Positions 8,577-17,644 of a stretch of 64,000 nt of DNA are shown piece by piece. Every line of letters begins with the position of its first letter. Within the stretch, counting starts at the first letter, position 1. The notes beneath the pieces were generated by a model. The model was not told the DNA's origin. It saw only the letters and a program-made list of their open reading frames with translations, and did no database searches. Position numbers and translations under genes: made by a program. Source of the DNA: Streptomyces sp. BHT-5-2 (GTDB lineage Bacteria; Actinomycetota; Actinomycetes; Streptomycetales; Streptomycetaceae); assembly GCF_019774615.1 (NCBI RefSeq), contig NZ_CP081496.1, forward strand, positions 1,612,001 through 1,676,000. The letters are read 5' to 3'.

Positions 8577-10046
8577 CTACTTGCCGAGCAGCTCCGCCAT
8601 CCACGCCTCGACCTCGTCGGAGCGGCGCGGCAGGGCGGCCGACAGATTGCGGTTGCCGCTCTCCGTCACCAGGATGTCGTCCTCGATCCGGACGCCGATG
8701 CCGCGGTACTCCTCGGGCACCGTCAGGTCGTCCGCCTGGAAGTACAGGCCGGGCTCGACGGTCAGCACCATGCCGGGCTCCAGGGTGCCGTTGACGTAGC
8801 TCTCGGTGCGGGCGGCGGCGCAGTCGTGGACGTCCAGGCCGAGCATGTGACCCGTGCCGTGCAGGGTCCAGCGACGCTGCAGGCCCAGCTCCAGGACACG
8901 CTCCACCGGGCCCTCGACCAGGCCCCACTCCACCAGCTTCGCGGCGAGCACCCGCTGGGCCGCGTCGTGGAAGTCACGGAACGAGGCGCCCGGCTTCACC
9001 GCCGCGATGCCGGCCTCCTGGGCCTCGTGGACCGCGTCGTAGATCTTGCGCTGGAGGTCGGTGTAGCGGCCGTTGATCGGCAGGGTGCGGGTGACGTCCG
9101 CGGTGTAGAGGGTGGTGGTCTCCACGCCCGCGTCCAGCAGCAGCAGCTCGCCGGAGCGGACCGCGCCGTCGTTGCGGACCCAGTGCAGGGTGGTGGCGTG
9201 CGGGCCGGCGGCGCAGATCGAGCCGTAGCCGACGTCGTTGCCCTCGACGCGGGCGCGCAGGAAGAAGGTGCCCTCGATGTAGCGCTCGCTGGTCGCCTCG
9301 GCCTTGTCCAGCACCTTGACCACGTCGGCGAAGCCGCGCACCGTCGAGTCGACGGCCTTCTGCAACTCGCCGATCTCGAACTCGTCCTTCACCAGCCGGG
9401 CCTCGGAGAGGTACACCCGCAGCTCTTCGTCCCGCTCCGCGGTGACCTTGTCGTGCAGCGCCTCCTCGATGGCGGCGTCGTGCCCGCGGACGACCCGGAC
9501 CGGGCCGGTGGCCTCCTTGAGCAGGCCGGCCAGCTCGCGGACGTCCTTGCAGGCGAGCCCGAGCAGCGCCGCGGACTCCTCCAGGCTGTTCCGGCGGCCG
9601 ACCCACAGCTCGCCCATGCCGTTCAGCCAGAACTCGCCGTTCTCGCGGTCGGAGCGGGGGAGGCGGTAGAGCGTCTCCTCGTGGCCCTCGGCCCCGTCGG
9701 CGCGGGGCTCCAGCACGAGCACGCTGCCGTCGGTCTGGTCGCCGGTGAGGTGGACGTACTCGGTCGCGGCCCGGAAGGGGTACTCGGTGTCGTTGGAGCG
9801 GGTCTTCAGCACGCCCGCGGGGATCACCAGACGCTCGCCGGGGAAGCGCGCGGAGAGCGCGGCGCGGCGGCGGGCGGCGTACGGGGCCTGCTCGGTCGGC
9901 TCCAGGCCGCGCAGCTCGGTGTCGGCCCAGCCGCTCTTCATGTTCTCGGCGAGCTCGTCCGAAACGCCCGGGTACAGGCCGTTCTTGCGCTGCTTGATCG
10001 GCTGCTCTTCCTCTTCCGGGGTCTCCGGAGTGAGCTCGTCGGTCAC
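8577..10046 (-). CDS. pepP: Xaa-Pro aminopeptidase (aminopeptidase P, M24B)
   Basis: 489 aa cytosolic metallopeptidase that removes N-terminal residues preceding proline. The N-terminal AMP_N domain (about 40-190) is followed by the pita-bread catalytic fold. The five metal ligands are visible: Asp in LLLDAGVET and TADVTRT, His in HGTGHMLGLDVHD, and Glu in TVEPGLYF and GVRIEDD. The GTG start at 10046 has AGGAGG at 4-nt spacing. The first 30 residues are acidic and probably disordered. Monocistronic by appearance, convergent with the TetR gene. Confidence 0.93.
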   Translation of the reverse strand: MTDELTPETPEEEEQPIKQRKNGLYPGVSDELAENMKSGWADTELRGLEPTEQAPYAARRRAALSARFPGERLVIPAGVLKTRSNDTEYPFRAATEYVHLTGDQTDGSVLVLEPRADGAEGHEETLYRLPRSDRENGEFWLNGMGELWVGRRNSLEESAALLGLACKDVRELAGLLKEATGPVRVVRGHDAAIEEALHDKVTAERDEELRVYLSEARLVKDEFEIGELQKAVDSTVRGFADVVKVLDKAEATSERYIEGTFFLRARVEGNDVGYGSICAAGPHATTLHWVRNDGAVRSGELLLLDAGVETTTLYTADVTRTLPINGRYTDLQRKIYDAVHEAQEAGIAAVKPGASFRDFHDAAQRVLAAKLVEWGLVEGPVERVLELGLQRRWTLHGTGHMLGLDVHDCAAARTESYVNGTLEPGMVLTVEPGLYFQADDLTVPEEYRGIGVRIEDDILVTESGNRNLSAALPRRSDEVEAWMAELLGK

Positions 10047-10217
10047 CGTGCCTCCTTTTAAGGCTTTTCAGACTGAACCGCATTCCATCGTAAGTGCGAG
10101 CGGAAAACGGTCCAGGGACCGGCGGCCCCGACCTGTGCGGCACCACCTGCCACAGGGGGCGGACGCCCCGCGCCCACCCCCTGCGACCTGCGGTGATGCC
10201 CGCCCGCAGCGGCAGCC

Positions 10218-12047
10218 CTACTCCTCGAAGTGCGCGGCGAGCAGGACCACGTCCTCCTCCGAGGCGGGGTCGTCCAGGCCCTGCGGCAGCATGGCCCGCA
10301 CGATGTGGTCCGCCACCGCCTCCGGGTCGCTCCGGCCGGCCCGGGGGACGCCGGCGGCCGCGGAGTGCAGACGGGCGAAGGCCCGGTCCATCGGTTCACC
10401 GGTGCGGTGCAGCAGCCCGTCGCTGTAGAGGAGCACGGTCTCGCCCCGGGCCGGCTGGATCTCCACACTGGGCGCCTCCCAGCAGGCCAGCATGCCCAGC
10501 GGCGCGGAGAGCGAGGTCTCCACGAACTCCGCCCGCAGATCACCGAGGATCAGCGGCGGGCAGTGGCCGGCCCCGGCCAGCACCATCTTGCGCGGCGCCG
10601 GGCCGCCCATCCCGGCCGGCACCGGCGACGCGGGCGCCCCGGCCGCGCCCGGCGACGGCTCGGTGAAGGCGAACAGCGCGGTGGCGCTGCGGGCCGGCTC
10701 GGTCAGCCGCATCAGCAGTTCGAGGTCGGAGAGGACCGCGACCGGGTCCTCGCCCTCCATGACGGCATACGCGCGCAGCGAGGCCCGCAGCCGTCCCATG
10801 GCGGCCACCGCGCTCGGCCCGGACCCGGTGACCGACCCGACCGCCAGGCCCAGCGCGCCGTCCGGCAGCGGCAGCGCGTCGTACCAGTCGCCGCCGCCGC
10901 GCGGCCCGGTGGCGTGTCGCACGGCGAGCCGGACGCCGGGGATCCGCGGCAGCCTGCGGGGCAGGAGTTCGTTGCGGAGGGTCCGGGCGTCGTGCCGGCT
11001 GCGGTGGAGTTCGAGGAGCCGGGCGAGGTGCTCGGCGGCGTGGGCGCGGTAGAGGCCGACGAGGTGGCGCCGGCGGTCGCCGGGCTCGGCGGGTTCGTCG
11101 TAGAGCCAGACCGCGGCGCCGAGCCGGCCGACCGGGCCGGCGGTGAGCGGTACGGCGTAACTGGCGGCGTAGCCGAGGCGGGCGGCGACCTCGCGCAGGC
11201 GGGGGTCGAGGTCCTTCTCCCCGGGGATGTCCGGCTCGGCGATCTCGGTACGGGCCTCGGCGTCGTCGCCCGCGCCGGGCTCCGGCAGGCCGTCCAGTAT
11301 CCGCGCGTACGACAGCGCGCGGCGCGGCACGGTCTCGATGTGGCCGATCTCGGCGCGGCCCAGGCCCAGGCCGACGGTGGTCTCCGGGCCGAGTCCGTCC
11401 TGCGGTGTCAGGACGACCAGTCCGCGGCGGGCGCCGACGAGGAAGGCGCCGGCCCGCAGGAGTTCGTGGAGGGCGTCCTCCAAGGTGCGGGTGCGGGCGA
11501 GCTGTTCGGTGAGATCGTGCAGGGTGCTGAGATCGGAGATCCAGCCGGCCAGCCGGTCCTGGACGGCGGCGATCCGGTCCACGGGGGAGAGGTCGGCGGT
11601 GTCCGGGGCGGTGGGGGCCGAGCCGTCCTCGGGAGCGTCGGCGGCGCCGGACGGGGCGTCAGTGGAGGTGCCGGAGGCGGGGTCACCGGATGCGGGCGCC
11701 CCATGAGGGTCGGTAGTGTGCGTGGGAGAGGGAAGAGCTGGTTCGATTCCAGCCACTTTCGGTACGTGAGGGGCGGTCATGGCCGACGACCCACGTCGCG
11801 CCCGGCAAATCCCCAGGTCAGGCCGCGATGTGGCAGGGAGTGCGGCTTTTTGTTGAGTGATGTTGTGCGGTATGGCTGTCCGCTCAATTTCCTCAATAGC
11901 ATCGCAAACCCCCATGTCATGCTGCTCCGCTATCAATGCCTCCACATGTACACGCACCAGTGATGTGATGTCCAGCACTGTCCCTTTGGGGTTTGTGGTG
12001 TCAACGAGGTCTGTAGATTGGCCTGAAAAGAGCCCCCCGGGCGTCAA
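10218..12047 (-). CDS. GAF-SpoIIE (PP2C-type) phosphatase-like protein with altered metal motif
   Basis: 609 aa if the TTG at 12047 is used. After an atypical N-terminal tract and a Pro/Ser/Thr/Ala-rich linker come a coiled segment (LAGWISDLSTLHDLTEQLAR), a GAF domain (about 205-370) and a SpoIIE-type PP2C domain. The PP2C motifs are GGGDWYDALPLPDG, then GSVTGSG, GAGHCPPL, LLYSDGLL and EEDVVLLA. The second motif normally reads GDVMGHG, and its metal-binding Asp is Ser here, so activity is doubtful. The TTG start was chosen because AAGGAG lies exactly 8 nt upstream; an ATG at 11780 (MTAPHVPKVAG) has no comparable site but would drop the 89 codons of unusually low G+C. Confidence 0.75.
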   Translation of the reverse strand: MTPGGLFSGQSTDLVDTTNPKGTVLDITSLVRVHVEALIAEQHDMGVCDAIEEIERTAIPHNITQQKAALPATSRPDLGICRARRGSSAMTAPHVPKVAGIEPALPSPTHTTDPHGAPASGDPASGTSTDAPSGAADAPEDGSAPTAPDTADLSPVDRIAAVQDRLAGWISDLSTLHDLTEQLARTRTLEDALHELLRAGAFLVGARRGLVVLTPQDGLGPETTVGLGLGRAEIGHIETVPRRALSYARILDGLPEPGAGDDAEARTEIAEPDIPGEKDLDPRLREVAARLGYAASYAVPLTAGPVGRLGAAVWLYDEPAEPGDRRRHLVGLYRAHAAEHLARLLELHRSRHDARTLRNELLPRRLPRIPGVRLAVRHATGPRGGGDWYDALPLPDGALGLAVGSVTGSGPSAVAAMGRLRASLRAYAVMEGEDPVAVLSDLELLMRLTEPARSATALFAFTEPSPGAAGAPASPVPAGMGGPAPRKMVLAGAGHCPPLILGDLRAEFVETSLSAPLGMLACWEAPSVEIQPARGETVLLYSDGLLHRTGEPMDRAFARLHSAAAGVPRAGRSDPEAVADHIVRAMLPQGLDDPASEEDVVLLAAHFEE

Positions 12048-12520
12048 TTTGAGGTCTCCTTGCGGCGATCAGTAGCGCGTCATATCCACTGTGGCGGGTA
12101 CGTACTCGGATAGGTGCGGGGGCAGTTGGGGCCGCACCGGAACTCTCCGGCCGGCACCGGCGTCCTATACGGCGACCACCGCGACGCACTCCCCAGTGGC
12201 GGGATGGCACCACCGGAAGCGCAAGCGCCATGCGCGCGCCACCCTCCGCCACGTTCCACGCCCGGTGTACGGCGTGATGCGCTGCCTCGTACATGCGGTG
12301 ACCAGAGCGCCGTGTGTGGTGATCGAGCGCGAACGGCCTCCGGGTCGCACGATCCGGGCCGGCCGGCCACAACCGCACGACCGGGCAGCAGCACCACCCC
12401 GTACCGGCCCGGAGCACCACCACCGCAGGTGCGAACGACATGCACCAACAAGCTCATCGGTATGCGGTGCGAAGTACGCGAAGGACCAGCCCTCGGCGTA
12501 ACGGAAAGGAACGAGCGCTC
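12048..12520. other. Intergenic region, no confident gene
   Basis: This 473-bp gap separates the divergent phosphatase and primase-like genes. The phosphatase Shine-Dalgarno AAGGAG (minus strand) lies at its left edge. A minus-strand open frame of 61 codons at 12165-12350 has weaker third-position bias than the neighbours and no ribosome binding site, so I do not call it. Confidence 0.5.
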
Positions 12521-13270
12521 ATGCGCGAGATCCTCGGAAGGCGACGCAAGCCCCTGTTCCGGCGCAGCGGGAGGTCGGCGCTGCTCGGTGCGGCGCTCCA
12601 CTGCGCCACCGAGTGGCAGTGGCCGGTCCTCCCGGGCGTCGGACTGCGGCCCGCCGGCCGGCAGCAGGCCGCCGGGCGGCTCGGACTCGGCGAGCGGGTG
12701 CCCCGCCGCTGCAACTGCCCCGACCCCGACTGCGTGGTTCCGGGCGCGCACCCCTTCGACCCCGGGCTGCTGGCGGCGACCACCGACGCCCGGATGGTGC
12801 GCTGGTGGTGGAGCAACCGCCCGGACGCCCCGGTCGTCCTGGCGACCGGCGGCCGTGCGCCGTGCGCGGTGAGCCTGCCGGCCGTCGCCGGGGCCCGCGC
12901 GCTGGCCGCGCTGGACCACTTCGGCGTCCGCACCGGCCCCGTGGTGGCCACCCCCACCCGCTGGTCGCTGCTCGTATCGCCTTACGGCCTACCGGAGTTG
13001 GGGGAGCTGCTCAGCTCGCAGGACTGGGTGCCCAGCTCGCTGCGTTTCCACGGCGAGGGCGGCTACCTCGTCCTGCCGCCGTCCCCGACCGGCGCCGGCA
13101 AGGTCCGCTGGGAGCGCCCGCCGGCGTCCCCCAAGCGCTCAACTTTGTTCGAGCAGGGGGGACCCCCATCCCGGGCCGTGCCCTGGCTGCCCAAGGTGGC
13201 CACGATCGTCGACGCGCTGGTGACGGCGAGCGCCGGCAGCCCCGACGGCGGCAGTCGGCTCGCGTACTGA
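12521..13270 (+). CDS. Degenerate bifunctional primase/polymerase (AEP) homologue
   Basis: 249 aa. The cysteine/proline signature RRCNCPDPDCVVPGAHPFDP and VRWWWSNRPDAPVVLATGG identify the prim-pol N-terminal (archaeo-eukaryotic primase) family common in actinobacteria. The expected acidic metal-binding pair after the CAVSLPA strand is absent: the stretch reads VSLPAVAGARALAAL rather than containing DxD. The His-bearing strand is also altered (VVATPTRWSLLVSP). It may have lost catalysis and kept a binding or regulatory role. The ATG at 12521 has GGAAAGGA upstream; an ATG at 12440 lacks this. Confidence 0.75.
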   Translation: MREILGRRRKPLFRRSGRSALLGAALHCATEWQWPVLPGVGLRPAGRQQAAGRLGLGERVPRRCNCPDPDCVVPGAHPFDPGLLAATTDARMVRWWWSNRPDAPVVLATGGRAPCAVSLPAVAGARALAALDHFGVRTGPVVATPTRWSLLVSPYGLPELGELLSSQDWVPSSLRFHGEGGYLVLPPSPTGAGKVRWERPPASPKRSTLFEQGGPPSRAVPWLPKVATIVDALVTASAGSPDGGSRLAY

Positions 13271-13492
13271 GCCGCCGTCCCGCGGAGGTCCCACGGGTGG
13301 CCGGAAAACGCACCTCTCCGGTTCACCCGTAAGGGTGTGAGCTGCCCCGTACCTACGGGAATCGCGTGTACGGGCACCGGGTGCCACCCCTGCCGCCCGA
13401 TAAGTTCGACATATCGCCCGCCATGCCGCGGACGGTATATCCCTCGCGTTTCTCAGCTCCCCCGCCTATCTCGTCACTTGCAAGTGGGTCCC

Positions 13493-14050
13493 ATGCAGCG
13501 TGCGCGGATTCTCCGCCTGACCGGGCTCGCCGGCACCGCCGTGCTCGCCCTCGCCGTCCCCCTGGCCGCCGCTACGGCGGGCCCGGCGGACTCCCTCCTC
13601 CCGCCCGGCGCCCCGGAACCCTCGGGGTCGGCGGGCACACCCGCGGCCGCCGGCCCGCTCACCGACCTCGGTCTGCCCCTCCTCTCCGGCCCCGCCCGCA
13701 CCACCCGTTGCGGCCCCGAACTCACCGCCCGGGAGCGGATCACGGCCCAGACCTGTGTGCTCACCGAGGGCGGCCGCACCTGGGCGCGCACCTTCTTCCG
13801 GAATTCCTCGGGTGACCCGGTGCGTGCCGCGTTGACGCTGCTGCGTCCGGACGGCCGGAGCGTCCAGGCGTACTGCGTCGTACCGGCGGGCGGGGTGCCG
13901 GGGGTGTGCGAGACGCCGGGCGGTCCGACGGTGCGCGGGGCGCGGCTGCCGTACGGCGCGGTGGCGGAGTTCTCGGATGCGGCGGGGGAGCGGCTGCTGC
14001 TGCGCTCCAGCGGCAACTCGGCGCCGGACGGCGGGAGTTCGGGGCGCTGA
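13493..14050 (+). CDS. Secreted protein of unknown function
   Basis: 185 aa. Basic start MQRARILRLTGL and a hydrophobic core AVLALAVPLAAATA form a signal peptide, with cleavage probably near ATAGPA. The mature part has three Cys (TTRCGPEL, AQTCVLTE, QAYCVVPAG) plus GVCETPGG, enough for two disulfides. A beta-rich core (RTWARTFFRNSSGDPVRAAL) follows. The ATG at 13493 was chosen as it begins the signal peptide; no strong ribosome binding site is visible. A perfect terminator follows at 14111. No known fold recognised. Confidence 0.75.
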   Translation: MQRARILRLTGLAGTAVLALAVPLAAATAGPADSLLPPGAPEPSGSAGTPAAAGPLTDLGLPLLSGPARTTRCGPELTARERITAQTCVLTEGGRTWARTFFRNSSGDPVRAALTLLRPDGRSVQAYCVVPAGGVPGVCETPGGPTVRGARLPYGAVAEFSDAAGERLLLRSSGNSAPDGGSSGR

Positions 14051-14110
14051 GGGCCCGGCCGCGACGGGGCGGGCCGACCGGTGCCGGTGGCGGCATCCGG
14101 ACATGGAAGC

Positions 14111-14154
14111 GCCCGGTCGCTGGCGACGGGGGATGCACCAGCGACCGGGCTTTT
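14111..14154 (+). terminator. Rho-independent terminator
   Basis: GCCCGGTCGCTGG pairs perfectly with CCAGCGACCGGGC across a 14-nt loop and is followed by TTTT. It ends the transcript of the secreted protein gene. Confidence 0.85.
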
Positions 14155-14284
14155 AGAACCGTAACAAGAGATCGGCGGTTCGCAAATTCGATCGTGGAAT
14201 TCCGGACGCGGATTCACCGTTGAGTACGGGGAGTTGCCCGGGATTCTGTGACGGGCGTCACGCCCAAGATGGGCCCGGTGCGGG

Positions 14285-15277
14285 TCAGCTCAGGGTGACC
14301 TGACGGTTGGTGAGACCGCCGCGGGCCCGGCGCTCCTCGGCGGTCAGCGGGGTGTCCGTGGCGAGCGCCTTGGCCAGCCGCTCCTGGAAGGCGGCGGCCG
14401 GGCCGGCGACCTCGTCGGCGCCCATCGAGGACGGCAGGTCCCACACCGGGACGACCAGGCCGTGTGCCCGGAAGGAGCCCACCAGCCGGGTGCCTTCGCC
14501 CAGTGAGGAGGCACCGGCGGCGTGCAGCCGGGCGAGCGCGTCGAGCAGCTGCTCCTCGGGGTGCGCGGTGACCCAGCGCAGGTGGTTCTTCTCCGGCGCC
14601 TCGCACCAGTACGCGCCTTCCAGGCCCGGAATCCGGGCGGTCGGGATGGCCGCGGCGTTGGCCCGCTCCAGGGAGGCGGCGACCTCGGCGGTGGCGTTCT
14701 CGGCGTTCTCCACCCAGAACTCGAAGCCGGTGTGGACGGACGGCTCAAAAGGCGCGTCCGGATCCAGCAGGTCCTGCAGGCGCGGGCCGTCGAGGGGGGG
14801 CCGGCCGGCCGCGACCGGGTGGCCGGGCTCGGTGGTCAGCGCCCGCTGGAGGGTGTCGGCGAGGTCCCGGCTGATGTCGCCGGAGGAGGTGTCGTTCTGC
14901 AGGCCGAGCAGCACCGCGCCGTTGTCCCGGCGCAGCGCGGGCCAGGCCATCGGCAGCACGGTCGCCAGCGTCACCGACGGGACGCCCTCGGGCAGGCCGC
15001 CCTTGAGCGTCAGCGACGCGGTGGCGGCGGGCACCAGCTCACGCAGCGCGACCCAGTCGCACTCGCCGGGCAGCCCCTCGAAGGGGCGCCGTACCAACTC
15101 GGTGACGGCGTGCGCCGCCTGCCGGCCGTGGCACGCCTTGTAGCGGCGGCCGGAACCGCACGGGCAGGGCTCGCGGGCGCCGACCACCGGGTAGGAACCC
15201 TCGGGCGCCGCGCAACGGGCGCCGTCCTTGGTCTGTACTGCTGCGGCCCGGGGCTGGGGACGGCGCTTCTTGGCCAT
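14285..15277 (-). CDS. DUF5926 family protein with SEC-C zinc motif
   Basis: 330 aa. The basic N-terminus MAKKRRPQPRAAAV leads to a SEC-C motif PCPCGSGRRYKACHG at about residues 37-51, which binds zinc in SecA and many stand-alone proteins. The rest (WVALRELVPAATASLTLKGG, HTGFEFWVENAENATAEVAA, EKNHLRWVTAHPEEQLL) matches the actinobacterial DUF5926 family, whose function is not established. The ATG at 15277 is preceded by AGGAG at 11 nt. Monocistronic; the next gene upstream on the same strand is 1 kb away. Confidence 0.88.
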   Translation of the reverse strand: MAKKRRPQPRAAAVQTKDGARCAAPEGSYPVVGAREPCPCGSGRRYKACHGRQAAHAVTELVRRPFEGLPGECDWVALRELVPAATASLTLKGGLPEGVPSVTLATVLPMAWPALRRDNGAVLLGLQNDTSSGDISRDLADTLQRALTTEPGHPVAAGRPPLDGPRLQDLLDPDAPFEPSVHTGFEFWVENAENATAEVAASLERANAAAIPTARIPGLEGAYWCEAPEKNHLRWVTAHPEEQLLDALARLHAAGASSLGEGTRLVGSFRAHGLVVPVWDLPSSMGADEVAGPAAAFQERLAKALATDTPLTAEERRARGGLTNRQVTLS

Positions 15278-15437
15278 GGCGACGGTGTCTCCTGGTGGTT
15301 CCTGGTCGTACGGACGCGTTCCGGCGCGAGCCTAAAGGAGACCGGCGTCCGGGGCGCCACCAACATCGCCGTAAGCGCCGTGAGTACGCCGGGGTGGGTG
15401 CTCAGGGCGGGCGCGTCGCGTGCGCCGGGTGCCGTCG

Positions 15438-16133
15438 CTACGGCAGTTCGTCGAACTCGGTGAAGGTCGGGCCCGCCGGGCCGCGGCCGTTGCGGTGCGG
15501 GCGGGCCGGGCCGCCGGTGCGGGACTTCCGCAGGGAGAGCGGGAGCCCGGTCAGCTCGCGCGTGCGGTCGGTCGCCAACTCGGATGTGAGGTCGGACGAC
15601 AGGTCCGTCGCCAGATCGGCCGTCAGGTCGGCCGCCAGGTCCACGCGCGTAGCGAAAGCGCCTTGAAGGGAGAGCGCGGCCCAGACCGTCACCTCGCCAC
15701 GGGCGCTGTCGCGGACGCCCCAGTCCTTGGCGAGCGAGCGGATGATGGCCAGCCCGCGGCCGCCGCGGGCGGTGATGGACGGTGTGGCCGGAATCGGGCG
15801 GGTCGGACCGCCGCCGTCGGTGACCGCGATGGTCAGCCGCCCCTGGCCGTCGATGCGCCAGGAAGCGCGGACGGAGCCGTCGGAGCCGCCGGGGTCGCCT
15901 GACGTGCCGTCGGAATCCGGTGTGCGGTTCTCGTGTATCGGACGCGCATGGCGACACGCGTTGCTCAGTAGTTCCGAGAGGACCAGGGTCGCGTCATCGA
16001 CGACTGTGTCCTGAACTCCCCTTGCCAACAGCTCTTCTCGCATGCGTCGCCTGGCCATGCCCACACCCGCTGGACCATGGGGTACGGCCATGATCGACGA
16101 CGTCGGCACCTCTTGTGCCACCACCAACGCCAC
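15438..16133 (-). CDS. ATP-binding regulator (HATPase, RsbW-like)
   Basis: 231 aa with N-box LVLSELLSNACRHARP, G1-like VTDGGGPTRP and G2-like GRGLAIIRSLAKDWGV. The first residues (VVAQEVPTSSIMAVPHGPAG) resemble a Streptomyces-wide family of orphan anti-sigma-type kinases. The C-terminal 70 residues are unusual: a run of RVDLAADLTADLATDLSSDL-like units, i.e. an Asp/Leu/Thr repeat from near-tandem copies of a short DNA unit, then a Gly/Pro/Arg tail. The GTG at 16133 was chosen because GGAGG sits 8 nt upstream; an in-frame start at 16220 would add 29 residues. Confidence 0.8.
   Translation of the reverse strand: MALVVAQEVPTSSIMAVPHGPAGVGMARRRMREELLARGVQDTVVDDATLVLSELLSNACRHARPIHENRTPDSDGTSGDPGGSDGSVRASWRIDGQGRLTIAVTDGGGPTRPIPATPSITARGGRGLAIIRSLAKDWGVRDSARGEVTVWAALSLQGAFATRVDLAADLTADLATDLSSDLTSELATDRTRELTGLPLSLRKSRTGGPARPHRNGRGPAGPTFTEFDELP
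15586..15650 (-). repeat. Short in-frame repeat encoding (A/S)DLT-type units
   Basis: GGTCGGACGACAGGTCC, GTCGCCAGATCGG, GTCAGGTCGG and CGCCAGGTCC are degenerate copies of a roughly 12-nt unit around GCCAGGTCGG. They encode ADLTADLATDLSSDLTSEL in the HATPase protein. Confidence 0.55.
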
Positions 16134-16271
16134 CCCCGAGACCTCCTTTGCCCCACGCCAGGGGATGGATGCCCCAATGGACTGGACCGGAAACCGGCCA
16201 ACCGGCACACAGTGACGCACTCAATACGGCCGCCTACGGACCGAATGCGCCGGTGCACACCCTGTAAGGGT

Positions 16272-17192
16272 CTAGGGTCTGCCGGCGGGCGGATCCGACA
16301 GGTCGCGGCCGGCGTCGAGTTGGAGGCGTACCTGTTTGGGGCGGTTGGTGATGATCGCGTCCACGCCCAGTTCGCGGCACATCTCCACGTCCGCCGGGTC
16401 GTTGACGGTCCAGACGTGGACCCGGTGGCCCGCCCGGTGCGCCCTGGTGACGTACTCCGGGTGCGCACGGAGGATCCGTACGCCGGGGCCCGCGATGCGC
16501 ACTCCCGGCGGCAGCCGGCCGTCCCGGTGGCGGGGGGTGAGGAACTGCATCAGGTAGACGCCGGGGATGCCCGGCGCGGCGGCGCGCACGCGGTGCAGGG
16601 AGCGGGCGGAGAAGCTCATGACGCGGACCGGCGGCGTCCAGTCGCGGGTGGCCGGTTTCGTGTGGCCGAAGCGCGCGAGAAGGTCGACCAGGCGCTGCTC
16701 GACCTGCCCGGCCCAGCGCGTGGGGTGCTTGGTCTCGATGGCCAGCTCGACCCGCCGGTCCGCGTCCGCGACCAGTTCCAGCAGCCGCTCCAGGGTCAGT
16801 ACGGACGTCCGCTCGGCGTTCTCGTTCTGCCGGTCCGGCTCCTCGTCGGCGTCCACCGGCCGGCCGTCGGCCCGCGTCGGGTCCGTCAGAACGCCCTGCG
16901 CGGCCAGGACGTCCTTCCAGGATCCGAAGTCCAGCGCCGCGAGGTCGGCCAGCTCCAGCGCCGAGACCGCGCCGCGCCCGTTGGAGGTGCGGTTCACCCG
17001 CCGGTCGTGGACGCAGACCAGATGCCCGTCGGCGGTCATCCGGACATCGCACTCCAGGGCGTCCGCGCCGTCCTCGATCGCCTGGCGGTAGGCGGCCAGG
17101 GTGTGCTCCGGCGCGTCGTCGGACGCGCCCCGGTGGGCCACGATCGCGGGCCGGTCCGGGCGGGCGTCCTCGGTGGGGCGTCGATAGGTCAC
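16272..17192 (-). CDS. Glycerophosphodiester phosphodiesterase
   Basis: 306 aa GDPD-family TIM barrel that hydrolyses glycerophosphodiesters to glycerol-3-phosphate and an alcohol. Catalytic signature: IVAHRGASDDAPEHTLAAYR, then ALECDVRMTADGHLVCVHD, giving the paired His residues and the Glu/Asp metal ligands. The C-terminal strands (YVTRAHRAGHRVHVWTVNDP, DAIITNRPKQV) also match. No signal peptide, so probably cytoplasmic. The GTG at 17192 has only a weak upstream site. Divergent from the HtrA gene across 450 bp. Confidence 0.92.
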   Translation of the reverse strand: MTYRRPTEDARPDRPAIVAHRGASDDAPEHTLAAYRQAIEDGADALECDVRMTADGHLVCVHDRRVNRTSNGRGAVSALELADLAALDFGSWKDVLAAQGVLTDPTRADGRPVDADEEPDRQNENAERTSVLTLERLLELVADADRRVELAIETKHPTRWAGQVEQRLVDLLARFGHTKPATRDWTPPVRVMSFSARSLHRVRAAAPGIPGVYLMQFLTPRHRDGRLPPGVRIAGPGVRILRAHPEYVTRAHRAGHRVHVWTVNDPADVEMCRELGVDAIITNRPKQVRLQLDAGRDLSDPPAGRP

Positions 17193-17644
17193 CGCGTCAT
17201 CGTGTCATCCGGCGCCGACGGCCCGCCCGCGGGAAGATCGACGGCCCCGGACCCCGGCCCCGGACCCCGCGCGTACCCGTTGCCGGGTCGCCCGATCGCC
17301 GCACACACCGTGCGTATCGCGCGGGCCGCGTATGACGTAGAGGGAGAGGCTGTCCTGTTTGATCCGGTATGACCGGCAATACGGCGAATAAGTCACAGGT
17401 TCGGCTTACGGTGCTCTGACGGCCCATGGGGGAGGCTGGGGAGGCTGGGTGGAGACGGGCCGGGCGGTGGTGCACCGTGGCCGGCCCTGAGCGGGTCGCC
17501 GGACGATCGACGGGACGGCCGGGACTCGCCCCGAGCGGCGGGATCGCGGATGCTGGAATACCGCGGAGACCCGGATGCCGGAAGGCCGGGGCCCGGTCCC
17601 CCGGACCGGCACCGCCGTGAAGCACGCTGACTGAGGAGAGAGCT
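17193..17644. other. Divergent intergenic region
   Basis: This 452-bp region lies between the glycerophosphodiesterase and HtrA genes. Only the ribosome binding site GAGGAGAG before the HtrA GTG is clear. I see no palindrome or gene that stands out. Confidence 0.4.

Noticed and set aside
12165..12350. Possible 61-aa gene on the minus strand
   Set aside because: Third-position G/C bias is lower than in neighbouring genes and no ribosome binding site or family signature is visible.
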